Shown here piece by piece: positions 41,432-53,583 of a stretch of 64,000 bases of DNA. Both the position numbers and the translations under genes were made by a program. The notes beneath the pieces are model-generated. The model saw nothing but the letters and a program-made list of their open reading frames with translations, did not search any database and had not been told where the DNA came from. The stretch comes from Nephrocerus scutellatus (taxonomy: Eukaryota; Arthropoda; Insecta; Diptera; Pipunculidae), in NCBI GenBank assembly GCA_947095585.1, contig OX352761.1, forward strand, positions 52,998,019-53,062,018. The letters are read 5' to 3'. Within the stretch, counting starts at the first letter, position 1. Each line of letters begins with the position of its first letter.

Positions 41432-42283
41432 TTTTTTTTTTTTTTTTAAAAAGACTCACTGACCCTGAATGACTTTCGCCACGGCAATAAGTTGGGCTAT
41501 GCCCTCGATTAAAATTAAAAATTAAAAAATTCGAAGGAATGTGAGACAATATAATACATTCCTCACGTTTATAGCCGGTTTCAATTTATTTTCTCAGAAT
41601 TATCTCTGATTCGTTGAAAAAAGCAATACGAAATAACGAACACGAAACTAATACGAGTCAAGTCCAAATACTTTTATGAATGAATCATGGTCAGGGAAAA
41701 CTACAAAAAACCTTGACCAAGAAAATATTACAAAATAAACAACAAATATTATAAATAATATAAAAAATAATAATTTTTTAAATAAAATAATCTTATCCTC
41801 TAATGAACACTACGGTCGTCCTTCAGGAAGTTGTTTACAGCTATTTTGAAGGCCTGTAAATTATAAGATTCGGGAAATACGGAGTCGACCAATTGATTCC
41901 ACATCGAAGTCACTCTCGGATAAAAGGACGATTTGAAGTGTTGGGTTCTACATGAGAACGGTTTTAAGGCAAACCTATGTTGATTAGACCTCAAACGAGT
42001 GTTAACGTTGCTGACAAAAGGACCTGGGAATAGAGAACGGGTTTCTGAAGAACATCTACCGTTGTAAAATTTTTAGAAAACAGATAAAGCTCCAACATTA
42101 CGTCTATGCTCCAAAGAATCAAGAGATGAAGTAATTGTTAAATCGTTTATCAAACGGATAACTCTATTTTGAATTCCATCAAGATGAACCATCTTGGAGC
42201 CTATTGGTTCATCTTGATGGAATTCAAAATAGAGTTATCCGTTTGATAAACGATGTAACAATTACTTCATCTCTTGATTCTTT
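41432..42283 (-). mobile_element. Non-LTR tail inserted in BEL gag (copy A)
   Basis: A poly(A) tail (T run 41432-41447) begins a 5'-truncated non-LTR 3' end on the minus strand. A frame at 41800-41994 (RSNQHRFALKPF, FYPRVTSMWNQL) matches the tail of the element at 26211-27425. It separates the BEL gag residues RILFCSNVD from LLNQRTIL. The 5' end is an inverted duplication (palindrome 42113-42283). Confidence 0.85.
42113..42283. repeat. Near-perfect palindrome, 78-bp arms (copy A)
   Basis: The left arm 42113-42190 and right arm 42206-42283 are reverse complements with only one or two differences, separated by 15 nt (atcttggagcctatt). The left arm is ordinary non-LTR coding sequence; the right is an inverted extra copy. 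Confidence 0.95.
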
Positions 42284-43149
42284 TTGTCTACATTAGAGCA
42301 AAATAAAATTCTGTTGTTGTTGTACCTATGTAACATCATCTCCCATGCTGACTTTACATCGGAGCTTGTCAAATGTTGTACTAGCTTCAATGCGTCTCCC
42401 TTTAGTGATGTCTTAAGGTAATGCATTTTCTCTACATCCATAAGAAGTTTATTACTATGTATAATGTTATCCATTTTTTTATTGCGCCATCAAATATTGG
42501 TACTATAATTGCTGGCAGTTGTACTTCATTAGATGGTTGTTTGGTGGTTTCATTGGGAGTTTTTAAACAACCATTAAGCTCTAGTACAAAACTTCTGTAT
42601 TTCTGTTCAATGATTTCAAAAGCATTTGTTTTCAAATATTCTTCTTCTATATCAGTTTCTGTTGAATGTATCAGTATTTCTTCGTGTAACTGGGCAATGT
42701 TGTTCCACGCTCCACTAACTTTATTCAATTTGAATTGAATGTAAGTGTGTTGTGTCTCATCTGGTAGCGCTTCTTTTTCTTTTATAAGTTTTTCCAATAA
42801 GGATATTCTTATATTCTGCTTTTTTACTCGCAGATTTTGTTCTGAAGAACTGCTGTCGACGCTTTGTCTGCGTTTTACGCGATCTTCTTTTAGTTTTTCT
42901 AGTTCTTCCGTTCTATTTAGAATTTCTATTTCTTTGCTCAATATCGTTCATCATTTTTTGTACAAGTGTTTCTACTTGTTTTTTAAAATCTTTTATAAAG
43001 TAGTCATGTGTTTCATTATTTTCTTTGTTCTTTATCAGTATTGAGTCGTTACTACTAAACTCATCCCAGCTTTTCGTCAAGCCTCCCTTCTTATTTTGTA
43101 AATAATTCAAAGTCTTTCTAATCGAACTGTCTTTTTTATAATCAGGCAT
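42284..43149 (-). pseudogene. BEL/Pao gag N-terminal part (copy A)
   Basis: It starts at the ATG at 43147-43149 (MPDYKKDSS), lysine- and glutamate-rich, and shifts frame near 42935 into EIEILNRTEELEKLKEDR and on to LPAIIVPIFDGAIKKW, the BEL gag signature. It shifts again near 42475 into KMHYLKTSLKGDALKLV and SAWEMMLHRYNN. Two frameshifts are shared with copy B. Confidence 0.82.
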
Positions 43150-43361
43150 TTTTTGTTCAATTGTTCAGATAGTCACAAATTGTCCACGTAGGTTATAGTT
43201 CAAATTGTCAAATTGTAGAAAAAAATTTCAACATAGTTTATAGTTCAAATAAAATAGTCACAATTTTTCCGTATAAGTTCAAGTTCAAGTAGTCACAATT
43301 TTTCCACCGATTTTAAGTATTATCTTCACAGTTTTTCCACGGATTTTAAGTATTATCTTCA
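43150..43361 (-). repeat. BEL 5' UTR with 33-bp repeats at duplication edge (copy A)
   Basis: A repeated agtcacaatttttccac and ggattttaagtattatcttc pattern, with a 33-bp period, ends at 43361. Immediately after it the copy-B duplication starts (gacagcatcattatgtgcat). Confidence 0.8.
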
Positions 43362-43528
43362 CGACAGCATCATTATGTGCATAAGCTAGGGTTCAATACA
43401 CAATGCGATGAGATATGCGACACGCCAAACAAACGTACAAAGGTACAAATGTACACACGTTCGCTGAAAAAATTTTCATTATTTTCATTCTGAATATAAA
43501 CTTCGCCAATCTCAATAAATAATACAAA

Positions 43529-43879
43529 TCTATATACATATATAAAATAGAGAATTTATTTGTATATATATATATATTCAATATATATATTTGTGCCTAA
43601 CTAGCTCTGGAACGCCTTGACCAATTTCAACCAAACTTGGTATACATATTAGTTACTATGGGTTGTGGGGGGTAGCACGTTTTTTGGTTGGGGGAAGCGT
43701 GGCAGGCGATTTTAGTGTCGGACCCACCGTTTTCGGTATCGCCGAGTGGAATAGTGCTGGTAGTACAGTCCTACAGGTGAGTTATATTCCCGCATGGGTA
43801 ATCGATATTAGTGTTGATTCTATGGTTTTCGGGGTCGCTGAGTGGAATGGTGATGGTAAGACAGCTCTATGGGGATGGG
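43529..43879 (+). mobile_element. Helitron 5' fragment (copy B)
   Basis: Counterpart of 22967-23319, including the same mid-monomer break. The preceding linker (43362-43528) differs at 43478-43492, where a short attattttcattc-like change replaces atggcctc. Confidence 0.85.
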
Positions 43880-44643
43880 CCGAAAAATTTGTATGGGAGC
43901 CCCCCGATCCCGCTGCCCGATCTCTCTGAAATTTAATAGAAAGTATTGTCACCGGATATATACATGTGCGCAAAATTTCAATAAAATCTGGATTTGGGAA
44001 GTGGGTTAAAAATTGATCAGAAAATCTGACCAGCCAGCCACGGGTACGCGAAGTTAATATAGAGAATTTAAAAACCACATTTTACTTTGCAAACGTTTGG
44101 CTAAAGAAAGTCGATAGCGATGCGTAGATTGAGTATTTTTTCAGTTTTCTCAGGGATAGTAACCCCTATGAATGATAAAATTACGCCATCGCAAGCCGAG
44201 CGCTAACCAATTGTTTTAAAATAAGTCCCATCAAATTTTGAATGGTAAAAACCGAGATATACGACACGGTAAACAAACATACAAATGTACACACGTTCGC
44301 TGAAAAATGTTCATGTCCTCCGAATGTAAGCTTTGCCCTTCGGGCTCGCAATTAGTTATAATATAAGTTTGGTTTCTTGGTTTCAACTGCCGCGCTTCGT
44401 TAACGTAGCAATGGCCTTTTATAATATTTTGGATGGATCGATCAAACAATAGCATTGGGTTGTTACGATCCACCAATAGAACGACAGCATCATTATGTGC
44501 ATAAGCTAGGGTTCAATACACAATGCGATGAGATATGCGACACGCCAAACAAACGTACAAAGGTACAAATGTACACACGTTCGCTGAAAAAATTTTCATG
44601 GCCTCTGAATATAAACTTCGCCAATCTCAATAAATAATACAAA
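43880..44643. repeat. U4 right end and linker repeat P (copy B)
   Basis: Counterpart of 23320-24083: inverted terminal motif, TIR arm, then repeat P up to the A before the Helitron. Confidence 0.88.
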
Positions 44644-44831
44644 TCTATATACATATATAAAATAGAGAATTTATTTGTATATATATATATATATTCAATA
44701 TATATATTTGTGCCTAACTAGCTCTGGAACGCCTTGACCAATTTCAACCAAACTTGGTATACATATTAGTTACTATGGGTTGTGGGGGGTAGCACGTTTT
44801 TTGGTTGGGGGAAGCGTGGCAGGCGATTTTA

Positions 44832-45826
44832 GTGTCGGACCCACCGTTTTCGGTATCGCCGAGTGGAATAGTGCTGGTAGTACAGTCCTACAGGTGAGTT
44901 ATATTCCCGCATGGGTAATCGATATTAGTGTTGATTCTATGGTTTTCGGGGTCGCTGAGTGGAATGGTGATGGTAAGACAGCTCTATGGGGATGGGTCGA
45001 TAATTGAGGGGGGGTGACCGATATTAGTGTTGATTCTATGGTTTTCGTGGTCGTTGAGTTGAATGGTGATGGTAAGACAGCTCTAGGAGGATGGGGTGAT
45101 AGCTGAAGGGTGGGGGTGGGGTGAACGATATTAGTGTCGATTCTATGGTTTTCGGGGTCGCTGAGTTAAATGGCGATGGTAAGACAGCTCTAGGGGGATT
45201 GGGTCGATAATTGTGGCGGGGGGGTGACCGATATTAGTGTCGATTTTATGGTTTTCTTGGTCACTGCGTTGAATGGTGATGGTAAGGCTGCTCTAGGGGT
45301 ATGGGGTCGATAACTGAGGGGAGAGGTTGACCGATATTAGTGTCGATTTTATGGTTTTATGGGTCGCTGAGTAGAATGGTGATGGTAAGACGGCTCTAGG
45401 AGGATGGGGCGTTAGCTGAGGGGGGTGACCGATATTAGTATTGATTCTATGGTTTTCGTGGTCGCTGAGTTGAATGGTGATGGTAAGACAGCTCTAGGAG
45501 GATGGGGTGATAGCTAAGTGGGGTGGTTACCGATATTAGTGTTGATTCTATGGTTTTCGTGGTCGCTGTGTTGAATGGTGATGGTAATACAGCTCTAGGA
45601 GGATGGGGTGATAGGTGAATGGGGGGGGGTGACCGATATTAGTGTCGATTCTATGGTTTTCGTGGTCGCTGAGTTGAATGGTGATGGTAAGACAGCTCTA
45701 GGAGGATGGGGTAAACGATATTAGTGTCGATTCTATGGTTTACGGGGTCGCTGAGTTGAATGGCGATGGTAAGACTTGGGTCGATAATTGAGGGGGGGAG
45801 TGAACGATATTAGTATCCATTTAATA
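44832..45826 (+). repeat. Satellite monomers inside the Helitron (copy B)
   Basis: Same monomer number and order as 24272-25266, with no unit gained or lost since the duplication. Confidence 0.93.
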
Positions 45827-46099
45827 GTTCTCGGGGGTGAGGACATTGTCGCCCCTACTTGAAATTGGAAAAGGTGATTAGTATCCGTGTCTTATCGTTA
45901 TATTAAATTGACATCGATTTTTGAAATCTGCCGTTGAACTAATAAATTCTATTTATCCAGCTGTTTCTTAAAACTATTACCTCTTTAACCGGTTGCGAGA
46001 AGGGGCTATTCTTGCTACTAAAAATGGAGACAACCACGAAATAAGCAATCAAATACTTGCCATGTTAATAGGCAAAGTGTATCGATACCTTTGTAGATA

Positions 46100-46570
46100 A
46101 TGATGAGGAAGTTAATTATCTAACTGAGTTCCTAAACTCACTTAATTCGTCTGGATTGCCACCGTATCGTCTCACAGTTTGATCTCCAATTATTTTACTA
46201 CGGATTCTCAACTCGCCAAAACTTTGCAACGGCACAAGACGTAATGTGCGTAAAAGAGATGTCGGGAAATATAATTAAAGCAACTATCTTCACAGAAAAG
46301 GGATATTGTGAAACAGTTTTTATCCCACTCATTTCGACGGATCTACCTTTAAAATTAAAGAGATTGCAATTTCCAGTAAAACTTGAGTTTTCGATGACGA
46401 TCAATGACGATCAATAAGTCGGACAGTTTATTAAGTACTGCGGAGTATAGATTTGTGTTCCCACGGACAACTTTATTTTGCTTGCTCTGGGTTGGGTTGA
46501 CCTAAGAATTTATTTATTCTTGCTCTTAAAGGTGAAACTAAAAACATTGTATACAACCAAGTTTTTTTTT
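46100..46570 (+). pseudogene. Helitron helicase C-terminal remnant (copy B)
   Basis: Same relic as 25540-26010, with the same breaks; one substitution at about 46122 (tta to taa) adds a stop in the DEEVNYL-like segment. Confidence 0.78.
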
Positions 46571-46770
46571 TTTTAATTAATTTTATGTAAGTTTATTTAA
46601 TTTTATTTTATAATTTGAATAGCTATAATTTAAAATATATTTTTTAAAATAAATTTTGTTAATAAAAACTGCAATTTTACCTTATAGATAGATATCATTC
46701 TTTTTTCTACCCCTGCCTAATAGAAGATTGGGATGAATAAATACCTGGGCAACGCCGGGTAATCAGCTAG

Positions 46771-47985
46771 TAATATATAATTTTTTAAATCTACTCTTCT
46801 AATGAACACTACGTCTTCAGGAAGTTGTTGATTTTATTTTTATATGATTCTCACCTAAATTTAAAATTTTCCAGTAATCTTATAACTATTTGTATTTATT
46901 TCTGTAAGACTTAATCAAATAAACCAATATAAATAAAAAAATTAGAAAAATTAAATAAAGGTTTTGTCCAACAGAAAAAAAATATTTTTCCAAATATTAT
47001 TCAAGTTATTAGTTAAGTACAAATTTTTATATTTACATCGAAACACGCCACACAGTCGTTTATTATAATCATCGTCAAAATATCTATTTTTGAGGTCGGA
47101 GCTACTTCAAATACAGACAAAAAGGGGGTTTTCACAAAATGAAATTTATCTTCACACCGACCGTCAACACAGAATTTTTGGAATTTGCTGACGGTCGTGG
47201 GAAGGGCTGCACGATCACACGACATAAAAAATATAAGCAAGCAAAATCATAACGAGCGACGTAATGAGCTCAGCTTACTCCTACAGCAAATCTATGTTGA
47301 TTAGACCTAAAACGCGAGTTTACGTTGCTGACCAAAGTACCTGGAACTGGAGAACGAGTTTCTAAATAACCGTTGTAAAAGTTGTAGAAAACAGTTAAAG
47401 CTCCTACATTTCGTCTACGCTCCAAAGAATCAACAGACGAATTAATGGATACATCGTTTATCAAATGGATAGCTCTATTATGAATTCCATCAAGAAAAAG
47501 GAAATGCGTTCTTGGAGCCCCACCCCACACAAATAAATTAAATTCTAAAATTGTTTTAACATAAGTCTTATATAATCTTAATACTTCAGTGGGGTGACGT
47601 AGAAGTAACAACGTCTTATGAAGTCCAAACATTGGCTCGCTCTTTTTGAACTTCTTAAAATATGTTTCTTCCAGTAAAGTTCACTTGAAACATTCAAGCC
47701 TAACATCTTAAGTGAATCTGATCTCGCAGTAGTGGCGCCATTAATTTCTTGTGGCACGTAATGTTGAACTGCCTTTTGAGAAGAAAAAACAAGAAGGAGA
47801 AAACTGGAATTTATTTAGCTCAATGGAAGACAATACCGTTGTATCATCAGCACATGAATGGATATCACAGGTATTATAAGCGGTCTTGCCAAAGTATGAT
47901 AACATATTTTCAATTATAATGCCGTAATACCGTCGGGTCCAGTCGATTTATTGGGGTCAAGTTCTTTAAGAATATAACAAACAAC
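46771..47985 (-). pseudogene. Non-LTR fragment, internally deleted (copy B)
   Basis: Counterpart of 26211-27425. The tail frame is at 47270-47632 and is identical in protein to copy A. The same 450-bp replacement lies at about 46836-47287. Confidence 0.75.
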
Positions 47986-48442
47986 CCGTTATCGGAAATA
48001 GATTTAAGACATTCGTGGGCTTACATTCGGAACAGTTGGTGGACTTTGGTTACATAGTGAAAGTGAAGACGCACAAGCAAAATGCGAAGTTAAGAGATTG
48101 GCTTTCTGAATACCATTTTTATAAAGAATACCATTATGGAATAAAGAAGGAAGAGAAGAAGTCTTGTCTGCAAAGTTTCTTTAAACAAGTCTTGAAGTGC
48201 TAGAGGAAGCTACACAACGGCTGTGGTAATTAAATTTGGCAATCACCAGAGCGTGGACGGGAAATCCTAATGGAGCAGATAAATCAATTAAATATTTCTC
48301 TGGCTAAAAGGTGGGGGTATTCACCAGTAGTATCGGGATACCTAGTTGGCTTATCGACGAGTTGGGTAAGAAGATTATTATTTGAAAATAGTTCTGTGGT
48401 TTCACTGTTTGATCTCTACCATTCGAATAAGTCAATCAAGCA
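47986..48442. other. Unassigned segment, LOA target (copy B)
   Basis: Counterpart of 27426-27882, with two or three substitutions. No gene is recognised. Confidence 0.4.
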
Positions 48443-48532
48443 TCATTGTGGATTTTTTTTTTTTTTTTTTGGGGAACCCTAGTCCAAGTGACTGACACCG
48501 CGACCTGAAAGATCTATTGTATCAATAGGGCA

Positions 48533-49630
48533 TTAATTGTCTAAAAGACATACAGCCTTCCTAATAAAGGCTAATATGTCCTTAGTAGCAGAGTTTTTCA
48601 ACTCCGCTGTTGAGCACATTTCCTTATGGAATATGCGTTTCCTTAACCAAATAAGTGCTGGGCAATCGCAGAGAACATGTTCGGATGACTCCTCATCCTC
48701 CGCACAGAATCTGCATTCTGTTAGAGAGCCCACACCTATTTTGCTAAGCTTGTATCTAAGGCCACAGTGGCCAGTTAGAAAACCTACTATTTTCCTAATG
48801 CTACCTTTATCAAGATTCAGGATTTCTTTGTATGAATAGGGTCTGATCAGTTGTTTGGATTGCCTTAGCCCTGGGGTATTAATCCAATGTGCCAGGGGAA
48901 GTTCGCCCTCCCAACAGTTTAACACCTTTGTGGCGGCACACCAGTTGACGCTACAAAAAGGTTCAGGTCCTATGAGTGCAGTTTCTGAGCCAGCTCTAGC
49001 TAGTTCATCTGCGACTTCGTTGCCTGCGATACCTCTATGACCTGGTAACCAACCGAGCTTAACCCTGTTGTGACTGGCCAGAGATTGCAATGCTTCGTAC
49101 CAGCTTTTTACTGTTAAAGAGTCCATTGAGTTGGACGACAGCGCTTTAATTGCTGCCTGGCTGTCTGAGTAAATATATATTCTAGCGCCTTTAACGCCTT
49201 TGCTAAGGTTTAACCTGGCACAGATCTCAATGGCATGGAGTTCGGCTTGGAAGACCGTTGGACTGTCTCCCATTGGTATCGAGATCTTTGTATTAGGTCC
49301 AGATTCCATCTTTGATCCATCAGTGAACCAAACCAGACCATTAGTGTCTAGTGTCGGAGAACCATTTGACCAGCTTGCGCGGTCTGAGATCTCTACTTCA
49401 AATAACCTTCCGAAACAGTACTCCCTGACCATAACGTCCGGTATTGTGCAGAACATGTCTCTTTGGGGAATTGAGTTGAGAATACTCAGGTGTCCCACAA
49501 GGTCGCCTGGTTTATTCTTAAATTCTAGTTGCAGCTTAATAGCGCATCTAGCGGCCGTCTTCCTGATGAATACCTGAAGGGGCGAAAGACCTACGATAGC
49601 TTCTAATGCTGTCGTTGGGCAGGTGCGCAT
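48533..49630 (-). pseudogene. RNase H domain of LOA-like element (copy B)
   Basis: Same 365-residue frame as 27975-29072, with two amino-acid changes (A to S in the ALASNS segment, A to S in SNGAPTLD). Catalytic residues are unchanged. Confidence 0.87.
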
Positions 49631-50305
49631 AGCACCTGTAATACCTAGACATGCAATTCTTTGGAGCTTCTGAAGCTCGTTTGCCGTTTTTCGCTCGAGT
49701 ACCTTGGGCCACCATATTATGGCTGCATACGATGGGTCTCACCATCAATGTGTAAATCCAATATATCATCTTAGGATTGAGGCCCCAAGTACTGCCGTAA
49801 AGTCTCCTGCAGGCCCATAGGGCCCTTGTAGCGCGTTTAGTAGCAGACTTGATATGAGCATTCCAGTTAAGTCTTTTATCAAGGATAACACCGAGGTATT
49901 TGAGCTCGCTGGAGTACTTAAGAGTGGTGCCTTTAATGGTGATTGGGTTTAAGTCAATCAAAATTCTTTTGGTGAAAGGCACTAGAACCGTCTTGCAAGG
50001 ATTGATGGATAACCCTTCCCTGCTACACCAGTCTAAAACTTTTAAGAGCGCACATTGCATGACAGCAGAGATAGTCTTGCAGTGTTTGCCTCTAATTATA
50101 ATTGCCAGGTCTTCAGCATAACCAATGGCGGTGTAGCCTGATCTGTGTAGATTGGCCAATAGATCATCTATGACCAGTGACCACAGAAGGGGAGAGAGAA
50201 CTCCTCCTTGGGGGCATCCCTTTACTGCGGTCACAGGCACTGACACTCCTCCTGAGGAAGATGTAATATCCCGACTCTCGAGCAGAGCCCTAATCCACAG
50301 ATTGG
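49548..50305 (-). pseudogene. Reverse transcriptase of LOA-like element (copy B)
   Basis: Counterpart of 28990-29747, with the same YAED active-site change. The change therefore predates the duplication or existed in the source element. Confidence 0.85.
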
Positions 50306-50316
50306 TCATTGTGGAT

Positions 50317-50770
50317 AACAAAGATATGATAAATAAATTACAATTTAAACTTTGAAACTACAACTATTATCCGCAATGTCTCAACCGTTGAAACCACGAA
50401 AAACCATTCAACTCCTTCGCTGCAGTCTCCGTCATTTTCGGTACAAAACATGTCACTGCCCACACCAATGACGGCGACAAGTAGCTCTGCTGTTGTGATC
50501 AGATATAGCACCAACCAACAACTCCTACATACATACATACATACTAGTACAGAGTTTCACTTTTATATAAATTTTTCTAAAATTTATAATTCCGCACTCG
50601 GTTACCGCCTCGTGATTCAAGCTTCTTACACGCAAGATAACGTCCACTTTCCTACCTCGTTATGTAATATACTATGTAATATACGACCGTAGACGAAAGT
50701 GACTGTTTTCTACGTTATAACCTACCCTTGAAAGTAGGCATTATCCACACTAGTGTCTTAACATAGAAAA
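50317..50770. other. Unassigned segment right of LOA (copy B)
   Basis: Counterpart of 29759-30212. No gene is recognised. Confidence 0.4.
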
Positions 50771-51045
50771 TACTTTTTTTATTTTTTTATTTTTTATTTA
50801 GACCACAATTTTGCTAGATTAAATATAATTTCAGTCAGTTGCTCGAACCTAATAAAGTTATAACGCAACTTTTTAGTAGTATATGCTAACAGCTTAGCTA
50901 TATACTTAAACTTCATTTTAACAATGATAAATTTAATTTTAAAAATATAGGTATTTACACAAAAGACAATGTTATTTAATAAGTTACTTACACTATTCAA
51001 TTTCTTGTTATTTTCGCAAAGTAAATTTTTAATACCCAATTTTCC

Positions 51046-51591
51046 TCATTTTAGCAATTCACAATTTTCGTACGTTTTAAGGTCCGAAGGCAGAGTATTA
51101 TATTTCAAGAGTCCTCGATACAATATATTATTATTTGATGCCTTTGTTCTAAAATAATTAACAACAAAATTTGATTTTCTTCTTGTATTATAGTCATGCT
51201 GATCTTGAGCTTTGATCAAATTAAAATTGTGTTTGATTTGGTTATTATGTATTTTATTTATCAAAAATAGTAGCTCTCTTTCAATTAAAAACCTTAGTGA
51301 TTGAAACTCATCAAAAAGTTTCTTAGTTGGGTACCTTACTGGAACATTAATAATGTTTTTGAGAACTCGTTTTTGCACAATCTCTAGCTCTTTGACTTTA
51401 TAATTCGCAGCACCACTCAAAATCGGATTAAGGTAAATTAATCTCGACTGAATGAATGCAAAATACATTAGCAAAAGTGATTTTCTTGGAAGGATATATT
51501 TTAATCGATTAATAGCATAAACATATGGTAATATATTCTTTTTAATTTTGTGAATTTGACTAGACCAGTCCAGCTCGCTATTAATCACCAA
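51046..51591 (-). pseudogene. CR1/L2-like RT C-terminal region (copy B)
   Basis: Same frame as 30500-31045, with one S to L change near the C-terminus (RGLSKYN to RGLLKYN). Confidence 0.8.
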
Positions 51592-51651
51592 CCCAAGAAC
51601 GTTATACTTGCTAACTCTTTCAATTACGAAAGAACTATAATTAGGTGGTTG

Positions 51652-52365
51652 TTAAGAACATCCTCGTCCAATTTTCGATTTGTAAATATCATATACATAC
51701 TTAGATTTAGTATGATTCAGCGATAAATGGTTTATATTAAGCCAATGTTTCAATTTTTGTAAATCATTTTGAATTTTTATGAGCAATTCTTCTAGCGATT
51801 CTGCAGAGTACATTATCAGACAATCATCGGCATATAGTTGAATTTTCCCTTCAAGTTTAATGAAAGTTATATCGTTAATGTATACGTTGAAGAGAATGGG
51901 GGCTAAGATAGAGCCTTGAGGAACTATTAAATTTAGCATTTTTTCCGAACTAACACTATCGTTAACTTTCACGAATTGACGCCTGTTGGATAAATAAGTC
52001 TCAAACAACTTTATTTGGTTTGGAGTAAAGCCTAGTTTGGATAATTTTAACAAAAGAATGTATGGGTTAGCAGTATCAAAAGCTTTACTTAGATCTAAGA
52101 ACAGGCAGCCACAAAACAATTTTTTATACGCCGCCGTAGTGTTAGAGCCCAAGGTGAAACCAAATTGATGGTTACTTATGATACTGTTAGAGGTTAAAAA
52201 TTGGCTTACTCGAGTAAGTATAACCTTTTCATAAACTTTAGATATAGCAATTAATATTGATATCGGTCTATAGTTTGAGACATCTGTTTCATCTCCGCTT
52301 TTATAAATAGGAATAATATTTGCAGTCTTATTACTCAGGAATGATTCCACTATTAAAGGCTTCAT
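51652..52365 (-). pseudogene. CR1/L2-like reverse transcriptase (copy B)
   Basis: Same frame as 31106-31819, with one F to L change (SLEEFLIK to SLEELLIK). All visible catalytic motifs are unchanged. Confidence 0.84.
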
Positions 52366-52886
52366 TTATGAATTTTGCCAGGAGTGGACTGATATAGTTA
52401 ACAGTGTACTGCAATACTTTTGTAGAGATGTTACCATTACCAATGTCTGCATTTAAATTTAAACTTAATATTGCCTGCTTCACTTCATAGTCGTTTGTTG
52501 GCCTAAGTTCGAAGGGATAAGAAATTATATATGATACATAATAAAAATCGTTTTCACCAGGGTGATTGAAATTTCTCGCAAAAATACTCGTGACACTTGC
52601 AAAATAATCGTTGAAGTGATCTGCAACTGCTTTTTCTTCATTTACTAATATATTCCCAACTTCAATACAAGTTACAGTATTTTTAGTATGACTTGTTCTA
52701 TTGTAAATAAGTTCATTTGAATGTTTCCAAAGTTATTTGGGTTTATTTATATTTTTGCTAATACAACTAAAGCATTTTTCACGTTTTGCCTTTTTAATTT
52801 TTAAAGCTACCAGGGCCTAAGTGCTTTATGTTTACTAGCCAAAAATTGATTGCCAATAAATTTATTTTTTAACTTGAAGAAGGTGA

Positions 52887-53214
52887 TCCAAGAAGCACCA
52901 CTTGGTTATAATACGTGTGCTATTCAATACTAAGCGTTTCAATCCACTACAGAAACCATCTCGATTTTCTGAACTACAACTTCGAACCCAGGAAGCATCT
53001 CTGAACGAAGTTATCATAGTCTAAAACTTTGCAGTCCCAGCGAACACACATTTTCACAGTAATTTTGAATTGCGCATGAGCAGTTAAGCAGAGAATTGGT
53101 CGTGTGAAAAACAGCGTACATTATTCGCTAAAAGTACTTAACGTCCCCTTTTCTCGCTCGGTATCAAAAATAATTTTGTGTTACGATTTTGTGTTACATT
53201 TTTGAGTTCTTGTC
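52887..53214. other. No gene seen (copy B)
   Basis: Counterpart of 32341-32668. Confidence 0.4.
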
Positions 53215-53583
53215 ATTTCTTAAGCGACTTATATGAAATTCGGTATGTAGGTGCGACTATAAGACTTGTTGCTGGGGAAATTCTGGAATACAGTCTTTAG
53301 GGACTGCAATTTCTGGAACTAATCCATTTTTCAAGCGATTTCTATGAATTTCGGTATTTAGGACTAAAATACGACTATAAGAATTGTTCCTATGGAAATT
53401 CATTAGGGACTGTAATTTCGGGAGTTAAGCCATTTCTCAAGCGATTTCTATGTAATTCGTTATGTAGGACTAATGTGCGACTATAAGATTTGTTTCTAAG
53501 GAAATTCTGGGATATGTTCATTAGGGACTGGAATTTTGGGAACTAAGCCATTTCTCGCCCGATTTGTATGAAATTCGGTATGG
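53215..53583. repeat. Diverged ~110-bp tandem repeat (copy B)
   Basis: Counterpart of 32669-33037 with the same 3.3 units. Confidence 0.85.

Larger units (their letters stand above)
39650..43361 (-). mobile_element. BEL/Pao retrotransposon, minus strand (copy A)
   Basis: A second BEL/Pao element, convergent with the first. On the minus strand, in order: 5' UTR with 33-bp repeats (43150-43361), gag (about 42284-43149), a non-LTR insertion (41432-42283), the rest of gag, zinc knuckle and protease (40347-41430), and RT (about 39720-40340). RNase H and integrase are missing. It belongs to a different family from the plus-strand copy, judged by gag and protease sequence. Confidence 0.87.
44644..46770 (+). 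mobile_element. Helitron with satellite and helicase remnant (copy B)
   Basis: Same structure as 24084-26210: 5' TC, about ten satellite monomers (44832-45826), a decayed helicase end, and the acctgg/ccgggt hairpin before CTAG at 46767-46770 followed by T. It is nearly identical to copy A because it was carried by the large duplication, not by transposition. Confidence 0.9.
48454..50305 (-). mobile_element. LOA/I-group-like non-LTR element (copy B)
   Basis: Same insertion as 27894-29747 with the same target duplication (48443-48453 and 50306-50316), so it was copied passively. The T run is slightly shorter than in copy A. Confidence 0.88.
50771..52886 (-). mobile_element. CR1/L2-like non-LTR element (copy B)
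   Basis: Counterpart of 30213-32340. It is 12 bp shorter near 50829 (one agatttaacaat lost between aat repeats). RT frame 51652-52365 and tail frame 51046-51591 carry a few substitutions; YADD is kept. Confidence 0.8.

Noticed and set aside
42113..42283. Palindrome as a transcription terminator or microRNA precursor
   Set aside because: The arms are duplicated non-LTR coding sequence and the element is dead. Nothing points to a processed RNA, and bacterial terminators do not apply.
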